NCBI GenBank assembly: GCA_964431685.1
Contig: CAYSLA010000209.1
Location: 1 to 5,341, forward strand
DNA length: 5,341 nucleotides
Origin: CAYSLA01 sp964431685
Lineage (GTDB): Bacteria; Armatimonadota; UBA5829
Direction: 5' to 3'
The translations under genes and the position numbers were made by a program. Under the pieces are notes generated by a model that ran no database searches, was not told where the DNA came from, and saw only the letters and a program-made list of their open reading frames with translations. This document shows, piece by piece, positions 1 through 5,341 of this stretch; position 1 is the first letter of the stretch, and each line of letters opens with the position of its first letter.

Positions 1-988
1 ACCGTATGCGAACGCCGTTGATGCTGGTAAGAACATCACCCATGCGCATCTTGTCAATTCCGGTGGAGGAATCGGGATGGCGGAAGCCCTCCAACACTCT
101 ACCAGGGAAGAAGAACATTGCACCGGCCAGTCTGACGTACTGAATACGGGGTGTGACCAGAGTCTCTCGCGTGCTGTCGCCAGACTCTATCACCAAATTG
201 CACGGACCGGTTCCGATGCTGTTGAGCTCATCGACAAATCTCTTCCCGGAGTCGATCTTCACGCCGTTGACAGACAGTATTCTGTCACCCTTCCGAATGC
301 CTGCTGAAGCCGCGACACTGCCCTTGGGTGACTCGATTGCCGCAACAGCGGGAGGCTTTCCGGCCTCAAACATCCAGCTTGTTCCAAGGAATCCCACCTG
401 ACTCACCTCGGGAGCAGCTTCTATCTGCATACGCGACCCCTGGCGGTCTATCAGAATCGTAAGGCGTTTGCCTGCCGACCTATTCACAATATCCTTGACC
501 GCGTCCCCGTCCGCCACTACCTCGCCGTCTATGGAGAGAATACGGTCTCCAGCCCGCAAGCCCGCAGAATATGCCGGCGTTTGCGGAAACACCTGTGCAA
601 TCCTGTTGAGCTGCTTCCAATCGTGCGGAAAGCCCCAGAAGACGCCTACAGTCACCGAAATAAGCACGGCCAGGAGAAAACTCCCCAGCGGCCCTGCAAA
701 TATGGTCAGAGCCCGCTTCCATCTGGCAGCGGCCTGGAATCCGTCAGACATCTCCGTCTCGTCCGGTTCCATCCCCTTGAGTTTCACAAATCCGCCGAAG
801 GGCACCAGGTGTATTTCAAAGTCAGTTCCAACGGATCGGAACAGCCTCACTAGCTTTGGGCCAAACCCAAGGGCGAACACTTCCACAGCTATCCCGGTGG
901 CTCTAGCCGCGGCAAAATGTCCGAACTCGTGAAAAACCACCAGCACCGAAAAAACTATAACTAACGCTACGGTTGTCTCCAGGACCAA
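1..988 (-). CDS. rseP: RseP-family site-2 intramembrane zinc protease, 5' part (329 residues in window)
   Basis: Membrane metalloprotease that cuts transmembrane substrates such as anti-sigma factors within the bilayer. The reading frame is open from 988 to the window edge; the C-terminal membrane segments with the third metal ligand (LDG motif) lie outside. Seen: hydrophobic segment 5-19 running into the zinc motif HEFGH at 20-24, FALGFGP at 38-44, VPFGGFVKLKGM at 62-73, and a second membrane segment about 94-116 with FAGPLGS (97-103; this motif often has Asn where Ser103 stands). The PDZ signatures are GLRAGDRILSIDG (143-155), GIRKGDRILSVNG (230-242) and a third GDVLTSINGVRI (317-328) at the edge. 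Start is TTG at 988, chosen because AGGAG lies 7 nt upstream across the dxr stop and no ATG precedes HEFGH in this frame. Position after dxr matches the conserved cluster. Confidence 0.93.
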   Translation of the reverse strand, partial: MVLETTVALVIVFSVLVVFHEFGHFAAARATGIAVEVFALGFGPKLVRLFRSVGTDFEIHLVPFGGFVKLKGMEPDETEMSDGFQAAARWKRALTIFAGPLGSFLLAVLISVTVGVFWGFPHDWKQLNRIAQVFPQTPAYSAGLRAGDRILSIDGEVVADGDAVKDIVNRSAGKRLTILIDRQGSRMQIEAAPEVSQVGFLGTSWMFEAGKPPAVAAIESPKGSVAASAGIRKGDRILSVNGVKIDSGKRFVDELNSIGTGPCNLVIESGDSTRETLVTPRIQYVRLAGAMFFFPGRVLEGFRHPDSSTGIDKMRMGDVLTSINGVRIR

Positions 989-991
989 AAC

Positions 992-2164
992 TTAACTCCT
1001 TGCGACCAGATCCCACGCCGTGGCGCGCGAATCGGCGTCTACTTCGAAAACCTGTTCCAGAGAAGGCTCGAGGTTCTGGTGGTGTCTTTCCATCACTGAC
1101 TGCACAACCTCGGAGATACCCATAAACCCGATGCGACCTTGCAGAAATGCTTCGACAGCGACCTCGTCCGCCGCGTTCATAGCCGCACACAAGCTGCCTC
1201 CAGCGCACGCAGCCTGCATCGCAAGCGCAAGACAGGGGTACTTCTCAATATCCACTGGCCCAAAAGTGAGCGAAGAAGTGGCGGCTACATCAAGCCGTGG
1301 AAGTCCCGTGTCAAGCCGCCGCGGGAATACCAACGAATACTGAATAGGCAATCGCATGTCCGGCAGGCCCATCTGGGCTATGATCGACCCATCGGCGAAC
1401 CGAACCATCGAATGCACGATGCTCTGGCGATGGATAACCACTTCAATCTGCCCGGCGTCAACTCCGAAAAGCCATTTTGCTTCGATGATCTCAAGCCCTT
1501 TGTTCATCAATGTGGCCGAGTCAACAGTGACTTTCCGCCCCATCTTCCACGTTGGATGCGCCAGCGCCTGTTCGGCGGTAACATCAGCCATCTGCTCTCG
1601 GGTCAGGTTCACGAATGCGCCCCCTGAAGCGGTCAGTATGATTCTCTCGATCGCACGTCGATCCTCTCCGTTAAGGCACTGAAATATGGCGGAATGCTCG
1701 CTGTCTATGGGAAGCACGCTCACCCCCGCAGAGCGTGCCCGGGACATTACAAGATGTCCGGCCGCAACCAGAACCTCCTTGCTGGCGAGCGCGATATCTT
1801 TGCCGGCTTCGATGGCCGACAGAGTAGGGCGCAGCCCTGGGGTTCCCGCGAGACTCACAACCACTCTGTCTGTCTCCGGCCACGCGGCGAGCTCCTCGAA
1901 CCCGCTTTGACCCGAGCTCACAGTTATCTCGTGGGAAGTCAGCGCGGCGCGAACATATTCGAGCTTCGATTCATCTCCGATGCACACCGCCCTGGGTCTG
2001 AATTCCAGCGCCTGCTCGATGAGTAGATCAGCGTTCCTGTGAGCCGCGAGACACACAACCTTCACCAGATTAGGCCCTAGTCTTCGAACGACATCCAAGA
2101 CTTGCGTTCCTATCGATCCGGTACTTCCAAGCAGAGATATTCGGACTGGCTCAGCGCTGTTCAT
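992..2164 (-). CDS. dxr: 1-deoxy-D-xylulose 5-phosphate reductoisomerase (DXR), 390 aa
   Basis: Converts DXP to MEP with NADPH and a divalent metal, the committed step of the MEP isoprenoid pathway; target of fosmidomycin. The NADPH-binding GSTGSIG is at 13-19. ALASKEVLV is at 125-133, with Ser128 where the family normally has Asn (ANKE), while Lys129 is kept. PIDSEHSAIFQ at 152-162 gives the metal ligands Asp154 and Glu156. TASGGAF is at 178-184. HPTWKMG at 203-209 and VDSATLMNKGLE at 214-225 supply His203, Trp206, Asn221, Lys222 and Glu225. The frame also has a TTG at 2179, but ATG at 2164 is preferred because it leaves a normal short lead into GSTGSIG. Upstream is only a weak purine-rich GGAAAAG, so translation is probably coupled to uppS, whose stop lies 14 bp inside this gene. 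The stop is 3 bp before rseP, in the same frame. Confidence 0.97.
   Translation of the reverse strand: MNSAEPVRISLLGSTGSIGTQVLDVVRRLGPNLVKVVCLAAHRNADLLIEQALEFRPRAVCIGDESKLEYVRAALTSHEITVSSGQSGFEELAAWPETDRVVVSLAGTPGLRPTLSAIEAGKDIALASKEVLVAAGHLVMSRARSAGVSVLPIDSEHSAIFQCLNGEDRRAIERIILTASGGAFVNLTREQMADVTAEQALAHPTWKMGRKVTVDSATLMNKGLEIIEAKWLFGVDAGQIEVVIHRQSIVHSMVRFADGSIIAQMGLPDMRLPIQYSLVFPRRLDTGLPRLDVAATSSLTFGPVDIEKYPCLALAMQAACAGGSLCAAMNAADEVAVEAFLQGRIGFMGISEVVQSVMERHHQNLEPSLEQVFEVDADSRATAWDLVARS
996..1000 (-). promoter_or_regulatory. Shine-Dalgarno sequence deciding the rseP TTG start
   Basis: AGGAG on the minus strand formed by the last two dxr codons, 7 nt before TTG 988. No ATG or GTG lies between the in-frame dxr stop and the HEFGH codons at an acceptable place, so this site decides the start. 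Confidence 0.65.
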
Positions 2165-2906
2165 TGACCACTTTTCCAAACTTGCGGGTGCGCTTCTGAA
2201 AATCCAGAACCGCCGCTATCAGTTCCTCTTTGGTGAAGTCGGGCCACAGCGTCTCGGTGACGTATATCTCTGTGTAAGCAGTCTCCCACATAAGGAAATT
2301 GCTGGTGCGGAGTTCACCTGCTGTGCGAATCATGATGTCCGGGTCAGGAATCTCGGGATGATACATCAGTCCTGAAAGCATTTGCTCATCTATATCATCC
2401 GGCTGGATGGAGCCCTCGCACGCCAGACGCGCCGCAGCTTTGGCCGCATCCGCAATCTCATTCCTGCCGCCGTAGTTTATGGCCAGGTTGAGCGTGATCC
2501 CGGTGTTATCTTGGGTTTCCTCAACGTCCTGAATGAGCTGCTTTCTCACACCCGCAGGCAGCTCGTGCAGCCGTCCGCTCACTACGATGCGAACACCGTT
2601 GTGTTTCATCTCCTCAAGTTCTACCCGCGCGGCATAGCGTATGAGATTCATCAGCGCGGTGACTTCGAGCTTAGGGCGCCGCCAGTTCTCAGAAGAGAAG
2701 CCGTATGCGGAGAGTACTTCGATATTGAGGTCCGCGGCCGCAGAGACAATGCTCTTGAGTGTCAGATAGCCCTGTCGATGGCCTTCAATGCGCATCAGTC
2801 CCTGACGAGTCGCCCATCTTCCGTTGCCATCCATGATGACGGCAACGTGACGCGGTATGCGGTTGGGGTCAATTGCTTCAACGCTGAGGTTAGTATGCGA
2901 TGCCAT
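2151..2906 (-). CDS. uppS: Isoprenyl transferase / undecaprenyl diphosphate synthase, 251 aa
   Basis: Cis-prenyltransferase that condenses isopentenyl diphosphate onto farnesyl diphosphate to make the C55 carrier lipid for cell-wall synthesis; cytosolic, membrane-associated. Motifs fall at the same residue numbers as in E. coli UppS. HVAVIMDGNGRWA at 20-32 holds the catalytic Asp26 and Arg30, GH at 42-43 holds His43, and GFSSENWRRP lies at 69-78 (Ser71, Glu73, Trp75). NYGGRNEI is at 144-151, and IRTAGELRTSNF at 193-204 supplies Arg194, Glu198, Arg200 and Ser202. The usual TSGE is TAGE here (Ala196). Start is ATG at 2906 with only a weak GGGAC some 12 nt upstream. It ends 14 bp inside dxr, so cdsA, which usually follows, is missing. 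Chain length (C55 versus shorter) cannot be fixed from sequence. Confidence 0.97.
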   Translation of the reverse strand: MASHTNLSVEAIDPNRIPRHVAVIMDGNGRWATRQGLMRIEGHRQGYLTLKSIVSAAADLNIEVLSAYGFSSENWRRPKLEVTALMNLIRYAARVELEEMKHNGVRIVVSGRLHELPAGVRKQLIQDVEETQDNTGITLNLAINYGGRNEIADAAKAAARLACEGSIQPDDIDEQMLSGLMYHPEIPDPDIMIRTAGELRTSNFLMWETAYTEIYVTETLWPDFTKEELIAAVLDFQKRTRKFGKVVNEQR

Positions 2907-2930
2907 AGTGCTAGATGTCCCGTATATGAC

Positions 2931-3081
2931 ACATCAGCGGCGCTCCTGCGATAGCCCCGATAACGCAGGGTTTCCACACTCTCCCGCGGGTTTGCAGCCA
3001 TCCGGAAGCGCGCTGAATCAGGCTCAGGGCAGGCTGTGGAAGTGCTCCCCCACGTGGTGAAAAGGAGTCGTCCGCTGATGT
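2931..3081. repeat. 151-bp element framed by a perfect 10-bp inverted repeat, frr-uppS gap
   Basis: The frr-uppS gap (2907-3117) has no convincing gene but is rich in inverted repeats. ACATCAGCGG at 2931-2940 is the exact reverse complement of CCGCTGATGT at 3072-3081. Both arms extend inward to CTCC (2943-2946) and GGAG (3064-3067) after a few unpaired bases. Nested inside are TTCCACA (2972-2978) with TGTGGAA (3035-3041), and CCTGCG (2945-2950) with CGCAGG (2964-2969), which shares two bases with the CTCC arm and so competes with it. The palindromes CCCGCGGG (2983-2990) and CCACGTGG (3050-3057) also lie inside. This could be a structured 5' leader RNA of uppS-dxr-rseP or a small MITE/BIME-like dispersed repeat. 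No clear target-site duplication flanks it and I recognise no known RNA family. Confidence 0.5.
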
Positions 3082-3091
3082 CACAAATGCC

Positions 3092-3118
3092 GAAAACACC
3101 GGTCTTCTCTACACCGGT
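3092..3118 (-). terminator. Possible weak intrinsic terminator after frr
   Basis: On the minus strand the frr stop runs straight into ACCGGT, a 9-nt loop and a second ACCGGT (3113-3118 and 3098-3103), then GTTTTC. This gives a 6-bp stem followed by a short run of four T after one G. Placement right after frr suits a terminator or attenuator. The stem is short, overlaps the stop codon and has a poor T tract, so it may only pause transcription or be chance. Confidence 0.3.
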
Positions 3119-3675
3119 TATACTTCTTTGAGTTCCGCTTCCTTCGCGGCCGTGAGCTTGTCCATCTGCACACAGTACTTGTCGGTCAGCTTCTGAACTT
3201 CGTCCTGAAGCCTCTTCATGTCGTCTTCAGATATCTCCGACTTCTTCTCCTGGGCCTTGAGATGCTCGTTGGCGTCGCGCCGAACGTTGCGCACTGCGAC
3301 TTTATGGTCCTCACTCTTTCGGTGCAGAAGCTTGATGAGCTCCTTCCTGCGCTCCTCTGTGAGGTGAGGAACATTCAGGCGAAGAACGTGCCCATCGCTG
3401 TTGGGAGTCAGACCGACATCTGAAGCTTGAATAGCCTTCATAATGGCATCCAGAGTCTGCCGGTCCCACGGTGTTACCATAAGTTGCCTGGGCTCGGGAA
3501 CCGAGATACCGGCAAGCTGATTGAGCGGAGTAGGATTACCGTAGTAGTCGACCTTGATGCCTTCAAGGAGCAATGGATTTGCTCTGCCTGTCCTGATAGT
3601 GGCAAAATCGTGTTGTGCGGCTTCTACAGCCTTCTGCATTCGACGCTCAGCGTCGCTTACGATCTCAGAACTCAC
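3118..3675 (-). CDS. frr: Ribosome recycling factor, 185 aa
   Basis: RRF works with EF-G to split post-termination ribosomes. At 185 aa it has exactly the usual family length. Domain I helix residues are evident: FATIRTGRANP at 24-34, then the domain II region with VDYYGNPTPLNQLA (42-55) and VPEPRQLMVTPWD (59-71), LTPNSDGHVLRLNVP (89-103), LTEERRKEL (105-113) and VRNVRRDAN (128-136). Arg132 lies in the same place as the functionally important Arg132 of E. coli RRF. The long C-terminal helix is charged and ends in KEAELKEV. The start codon is GTG at 3675, sharing bases with the pyrH stop (GTGA junction), behind AGGGGGG at 3683-3689 with 7-nt spacing. It is the last gene of the first tightly coupled block; 211 non-coding bases follow. 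Confidence 0.98.
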   Translation of the reverse strand: MSSEIVSDAERRMQKAVEAAQHDFATIRTGRANPLLLEGIKVDYYGNPTPLNQLAGISVPEPRQLMVTPWDRQTLDAIMKAIQASDVGLTPNSDGHVLRLNVPHLTEERRKELIKLLHRKSEDHKVAVRNVRRDANEHLKAQEKKSEISEDDMKRLQDEVQKLTDKYCVQMDKLTAAKEAELKEV

Positions 3676-4412
3676 GTGATTTCCCCCCTAACTAGTGTTC
3701 CTATTCTCTCGCCGGAGGCGGCTTTCCGTATGTTTCCACGCTTGGTAATATCAAAGACCACGATCGGAAGGTCGTTTTCCATGCAGAGCGTAAACGCCGT
3801 AAGGTCCATGACCCCCAGATTGCGGTTGATTGCATCCATATAAGTGATCTCGTCGAACTTCACCGCATCGGCGTTGTGTTTCGGATCGCTTGTGTAGACA
3901 CCATCAACGTTTGTCGCCTTCAGAACTGCGTCGGCCCTGATCTCCAAAGCCTTGAGCGCAGCGGCTGTGTCAGTGGTGAAGTAGGGATTTCCTGTCCCGC
4001 CGGCAAGGATTACCACCCGTCCTTTTTCCATGTGTCTGATTGCCCTTCGCCTGACGAACGGTTCCGCTACGGCACTCATCGTGATGGCGGTTTGGACGCG
4101 ACTGTCACAACCCATATTCTCAAGCGCGTCCTGCAGAGCCATCGAATTGATGACTGTGCCGAGCATTCCCATGTAGTCGGCGGTGGCGCGATCCATTCCC
4201 TGCTCCGACGCAACCTCACCGCGCAGGATGTTGCCGGCGCCGATCACCACGGCAACATCCACTCCGCATTCCTTTGTGGCCTTTATGTCTTCAGCAATAG
4301 CACTTACAGCGTCGTGGCATATACCCAGCCTCTCTTTTCCAGAGAATGCCTGTCCTGAGAGCTTGAGTAGAACCCGACTCCATCTACGGCTGATCGGCTG
4401 CTCAGGCGTCAC
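3672..4412 (-). CDS. pyrH: Uridylate kinase (UMP kinase), 246 aa
   Basis: Phosphorylates UMP to UDP with ATP in pyrimidine nucleotide synthesis; the bacterial enzyme is a hexameric cytosolic member of the amino-acid kinase fold. Visible family motifs with the start chosen here: LLKLSGQAF at 15-23 (usually LSGEA, so Gln replaces Glu), GAGNILRG at 58-65 (usually GGGN), ATADYMGML at 76-84, ALQDALE at 92-98, AGGTGNPYFTTDT at 137-149 and LKATNVDGVY at 164-173. A longer reading frame runs upstream to 4490, but GTG at 4412 is preferred. It has GGGGAG at 4420-4425 with 7-nt spacing, gives a normal family length, and puts the first motif at the usual distance from the N terminus. The start lies inside tsf (11-bp overlap) and the TGA stop overlaps the frr start, so translation is probably coupled. 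UMP kinases are allosterically controlled (GTP activation and UTP inhibition in E. coli); this cannot be judged from sequence here. Confidence 0.97.
   Translation of the reverse strand: MTPEQPISRRWSRVLLKLSGQAFSGKERLGICHDAVSAIAEDIKATKECGVDVAVVIGAGNILRGEVASEQGMDRATADYMGMLGTVINSMALQDALENMGCDSRVQTAITMSAVAEPFVRRRAIRHMEKGRVVILAGGTGNPYFTTDTAAALKALEIRADAVLKATNVDGVYTSDPKHNADAVKFDEITYMDAINRNLGVMDLTAFTLCMENDLPIVVFDITKRGNIRKAASGERIGTLVRGEIT
3683..3689 (-). promoter_or_regulatory. Shine-Dalgarno sequence of frr
   Basis: AGGGGGG on the minus strand, 7 nt before the GTG at 3675, embedded in the last codons of pyrH. It supports the GTG start and the GTGA overlap. Confidence 0.7.
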
Positions 4413-5325
4413 AAGATGTCTCCCCAACGCGGAATCGAACGTAGCGGGCGATCTTGACATCCTCTCCGGCGTCCTTGGAGAAGTCCTCAAGCAGAGAGCG
4501 AATGCTCTTGGCTTCGTCTTTGATAAACGGCTGATCCATCAGGCACACTCTGGAATAGAACTCCTTGAGTCTTCCTTCGACTATTCTGTCGAGTATCTGC
4601 TCCGGCTTGCCCTCTTTGATGGCCCACTGGCGGTTGACTTCCTTCTCTGTCTCAAGAACGTCAGCAGGAACCTCTTCGCGAGTCATGTAATCCGGCGTGC
4701 TCCACGAGATGTGCATCGCAACGTCCTTGGCCAGGCTCGCAATTCCGTCCGTACTGGCGACTTCATCGGTCTCGCACGTGAGTTCCACGAGAACACCGAT
4801 CTGGCTGCCCATGTGGATGTAGGATCCTATGGCCCCGTTGGTGGTATGATCGTGACCTCCGACATCCAACCTGTGGAAACGAGCAACGCTTGTCTTCTCG
4901 CCAAGCTTCGCAATTGTATCGTTGATGATGTCCGTCACGGTGCGGCTGGGTTGTTCGTGGTAAGGCTGCTCTACAAGGCACTGCACGTCGCCGCAGGGCA
5001 GTATGTCCGGTGACGTGTGCCCGATGTGGCTGGCGATGTTGTTGGCGAGCGCACCGAACTCGTCGGTCTTGGCCACAAACGTTGTCTCGCAGTTGACCTC
5101 GACAAGAACGCCTATTTGCGAGTCCTCTGATATGTAGCAGCCAATTAGGCCTTCGCACGCCGCTCTTGCCTCTCGTTTCGCCGCAGTAGCGACACCTTTC
5201 TCACGCAGGATAGTGACCGCTTTGTCGAAGTCGCCGTTGGAATCCGTGAGCGCCTTCTTGCAGTCCATCATTCCGGCTCCAGTCTGTTCCCGGAGTTTCT
5301 TAACCATATCGGCAGTTATCGCCAT
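4402..5325 (-). CDS. tsf: Elongation factor Ts (EF-Ts), 307 aa, long two-subdomain form
   Basis: EF-Ts is the cytoplasmic guanine-nucleotide exchange factor that releases GDP from EF-Tu. The N-terminal UBA-like module is clear at residues 1-55, with the family signature LREQTGAGMMDCKKAL at 11-26. The core follows as two homologous parts, residues 62-157 and 167-302. Both contain SQIGVLVE and CET (69-76/79-81 and 174-181/184-186) and both end in a CLxxQP...AR...VG block (116-157 and 261-302). Only the second part carries the helical insert with GKPEQI and VEGRLKEF (about 220-260), which corresponds to the coiled-coil region of the family. Length is slightly above the E. coli protein (283 aa). 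The conserved TDF of the first part reads TTF (81-83). The start is ATG at 5325 behind AGAGGA with 6-nt spacing. The gene overlaps pyrH by 11 bp, as expected for an rpsB-tsf-pyrH-frr operon. Identification is very secure; the consequence of the motif change is unknown. Confidence 0.97.
   Translation of the reverse strand: MAITADMVKKLREQTGAGMMDCKKALTDSNGDFDKAVTILREKGVATAAKREARAACEGLIGCYISEDSQIGVLVEVNCETTFVAKTDEFGALANNIASHIGHTSPDILPCGDVQCLVEQPYHEQPSRTVTDIINDTIAKLGEKTSVARFHRLDVGGHDHTTNGAIGSYIHMGSQIGVLVELTCETDEVASTDGIASLAKDVAMHISWSTPDYMTREEVPADVLETEKEVNRQWAIKEGKPEQILDRIVEGRLKEFYSRVCLMDQPFIKDEAKSIRSLLEDFSKDAGEDVKIARYVRFRVGETSCDA
4420..4425 (-). promoter_or_regulatory. Shine-Dalgarno sequence deciding the pyrH start
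   Basis: GGGGAG on the minus strand, 7 nt before GTG 4412 and still inside the tsf coding region. It supports the internal GTG start over the longer upstream frame, whose extra 26 residues do not resemble the family N terminus. Confidence 0.7.
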
Positions 5326-5331
5326 TTGTTA

Positions 5332-5337
5332 TCCTCT
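5332..5337 (-). promoter_or_regulatory. Shine-Dalgarno sequence of tsf
   Basis: AGAGGA on the minus strand, 6 nt before the ATG at 5325. It fixes the tsf start. The rest of the 16 bases upstream of tsf is too short to show a promoter, and an upstream rpsB would lie outside the window. Confidence 0.75.
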
Positions 5338-5341
5338 TTTC

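Noticed and set aside
468..932. 154-codon plus-strand open frame antisense to rseP
   Set aside because: Antisense shadow of the protease gene, with a low-complexity Ser/Pro/Thr-rich product and no motif.
2165..2179. TTG start of dxr at 2179
   Set aside because: The ATG at 2164 is nearer the normal distance from GSTGSIG, and the extra five residues have no family support. It cannot be fully excluded.
2907..2935. Promoter for uppS with a -10-like TATACG on the minus strand
   Set aside because: Only four of six bases match the consensus and no -35-like hexamer sits at about 17 bp upstream, so I cannot support a promoter.
2795..3001. 68-codon minus-strand open frame overlapping the start of uppS
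   Set aside because: More than half lies in another frame of the well-supported uppS gene, and the product matches nothing I recognise.
2925..3090. Insertion sequence or MITE with target-site duplication
   Set aside because: The inverted repeats are present, but the bases flanking them (ATGAC and CACAA) show no direct repeat, and other copies cannot be checked here. It is kept as an unexplained repeat rather than called mobile.
2911..3099. 62-codon open frame with GTG start filling the frr-uppS gap
   Set aside because: No recognised domain, a poor Shine-Dalgarno sequence, and its sequence is made largely of the inverted repeats of the gap. It could be a leader peptide, but nothing supports translation.
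4413..4490. Upstream extension of pyrH to a start at 4490
   Set aside because: It would place 26 extra unrelated residues on the enzyme inside tsf; the GTG at 4412 has a good Shine-Dalgarno site and gives a normal length.
4183..5013. 276-codon plus-strand open frame antisense to tsf and pyrH
   Set aside because: It is fully antisense to two conserved genes whose motifs are intact. The long frame follows from codon bias on the opposite strand and the protein has no recognisable features.

Overview
The window is one stretch of bacterial chromosome in which every convincing gene lies on the minus strand. Read in the direction of transcription (high to low coordinate) the order is tsf (5325-4402), pyrH (4412-3672), frr (3675-3118), a 211-bp non-coding gap, uppS (2906-2151), dxr (2164-992) and the 5' part of an rseP-type site-2 protease gene (988 to beyond position 1). 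This is the widespread bacterial translation / isoprenoid / envelope cluster usually written rpsB-tsf-pyrH-frr-uppS-cdsA-dxr-rseP. The window begins just upstream of tsf, so rpsB, if present, lies outside it. The base composition looks moderately GC-rich by eye. All encoded proteins are typical bacterial forms. I cannot name a phylum: the long but Thermus-like EF-Ts, the missing cdsA and the many non-ATG starts would fit a deep-branching or poorly sampled lineage, but that is inference.

Region by region: the first block (tsf, pyrH, frr) is tightly coupled. pyrH starts with GTG inside tsf and frr starts with GTG overlapping the pyrH stop, each behind a strong Shine-Dalgarno sequence. EF-Ts reloads EF-Tu, UMP kinase feeds UTP/CTP synthesis and RRF recycles ribosomes, so this block serves translation and nucleotide supply. 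After frr comes the only sizeable gap (2907-3117). It holds a small terminator-like hairpin and then an unusual 151-bp element framed by a perfect 10-bp inverted repeat with further nested inverted repeats. The second block (uppS, dxr, rseP) is again tightly packed. DXR makes MEP for isoprenoid precursors, UppS builds the C55 lipid carrier for peptidoglycan from them, and RseP cleaves membrane proteins, commonly in envelope stress signalling.

The points most worth a second look are: (1) cdsA is absent from its usual place between uppS and dxr, which here overlap by 14 bp; (2) EF-Ts is built of two clearly recognisable homologous halves, and the EF-Tu-contacting TDF motif is split between them (TTF in the first, TDE in the second); (3) the protease appears to carry a third PDZ domain where one or two are usual; (4) the structured inverted-repeat element between frr and uppS is not explained by any gene. 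No mobile element, CRISPR array, tRNA or rRNA was seen. I did not find a convincing wholly new system; the window is mostly housekeeping genes with these deviations.
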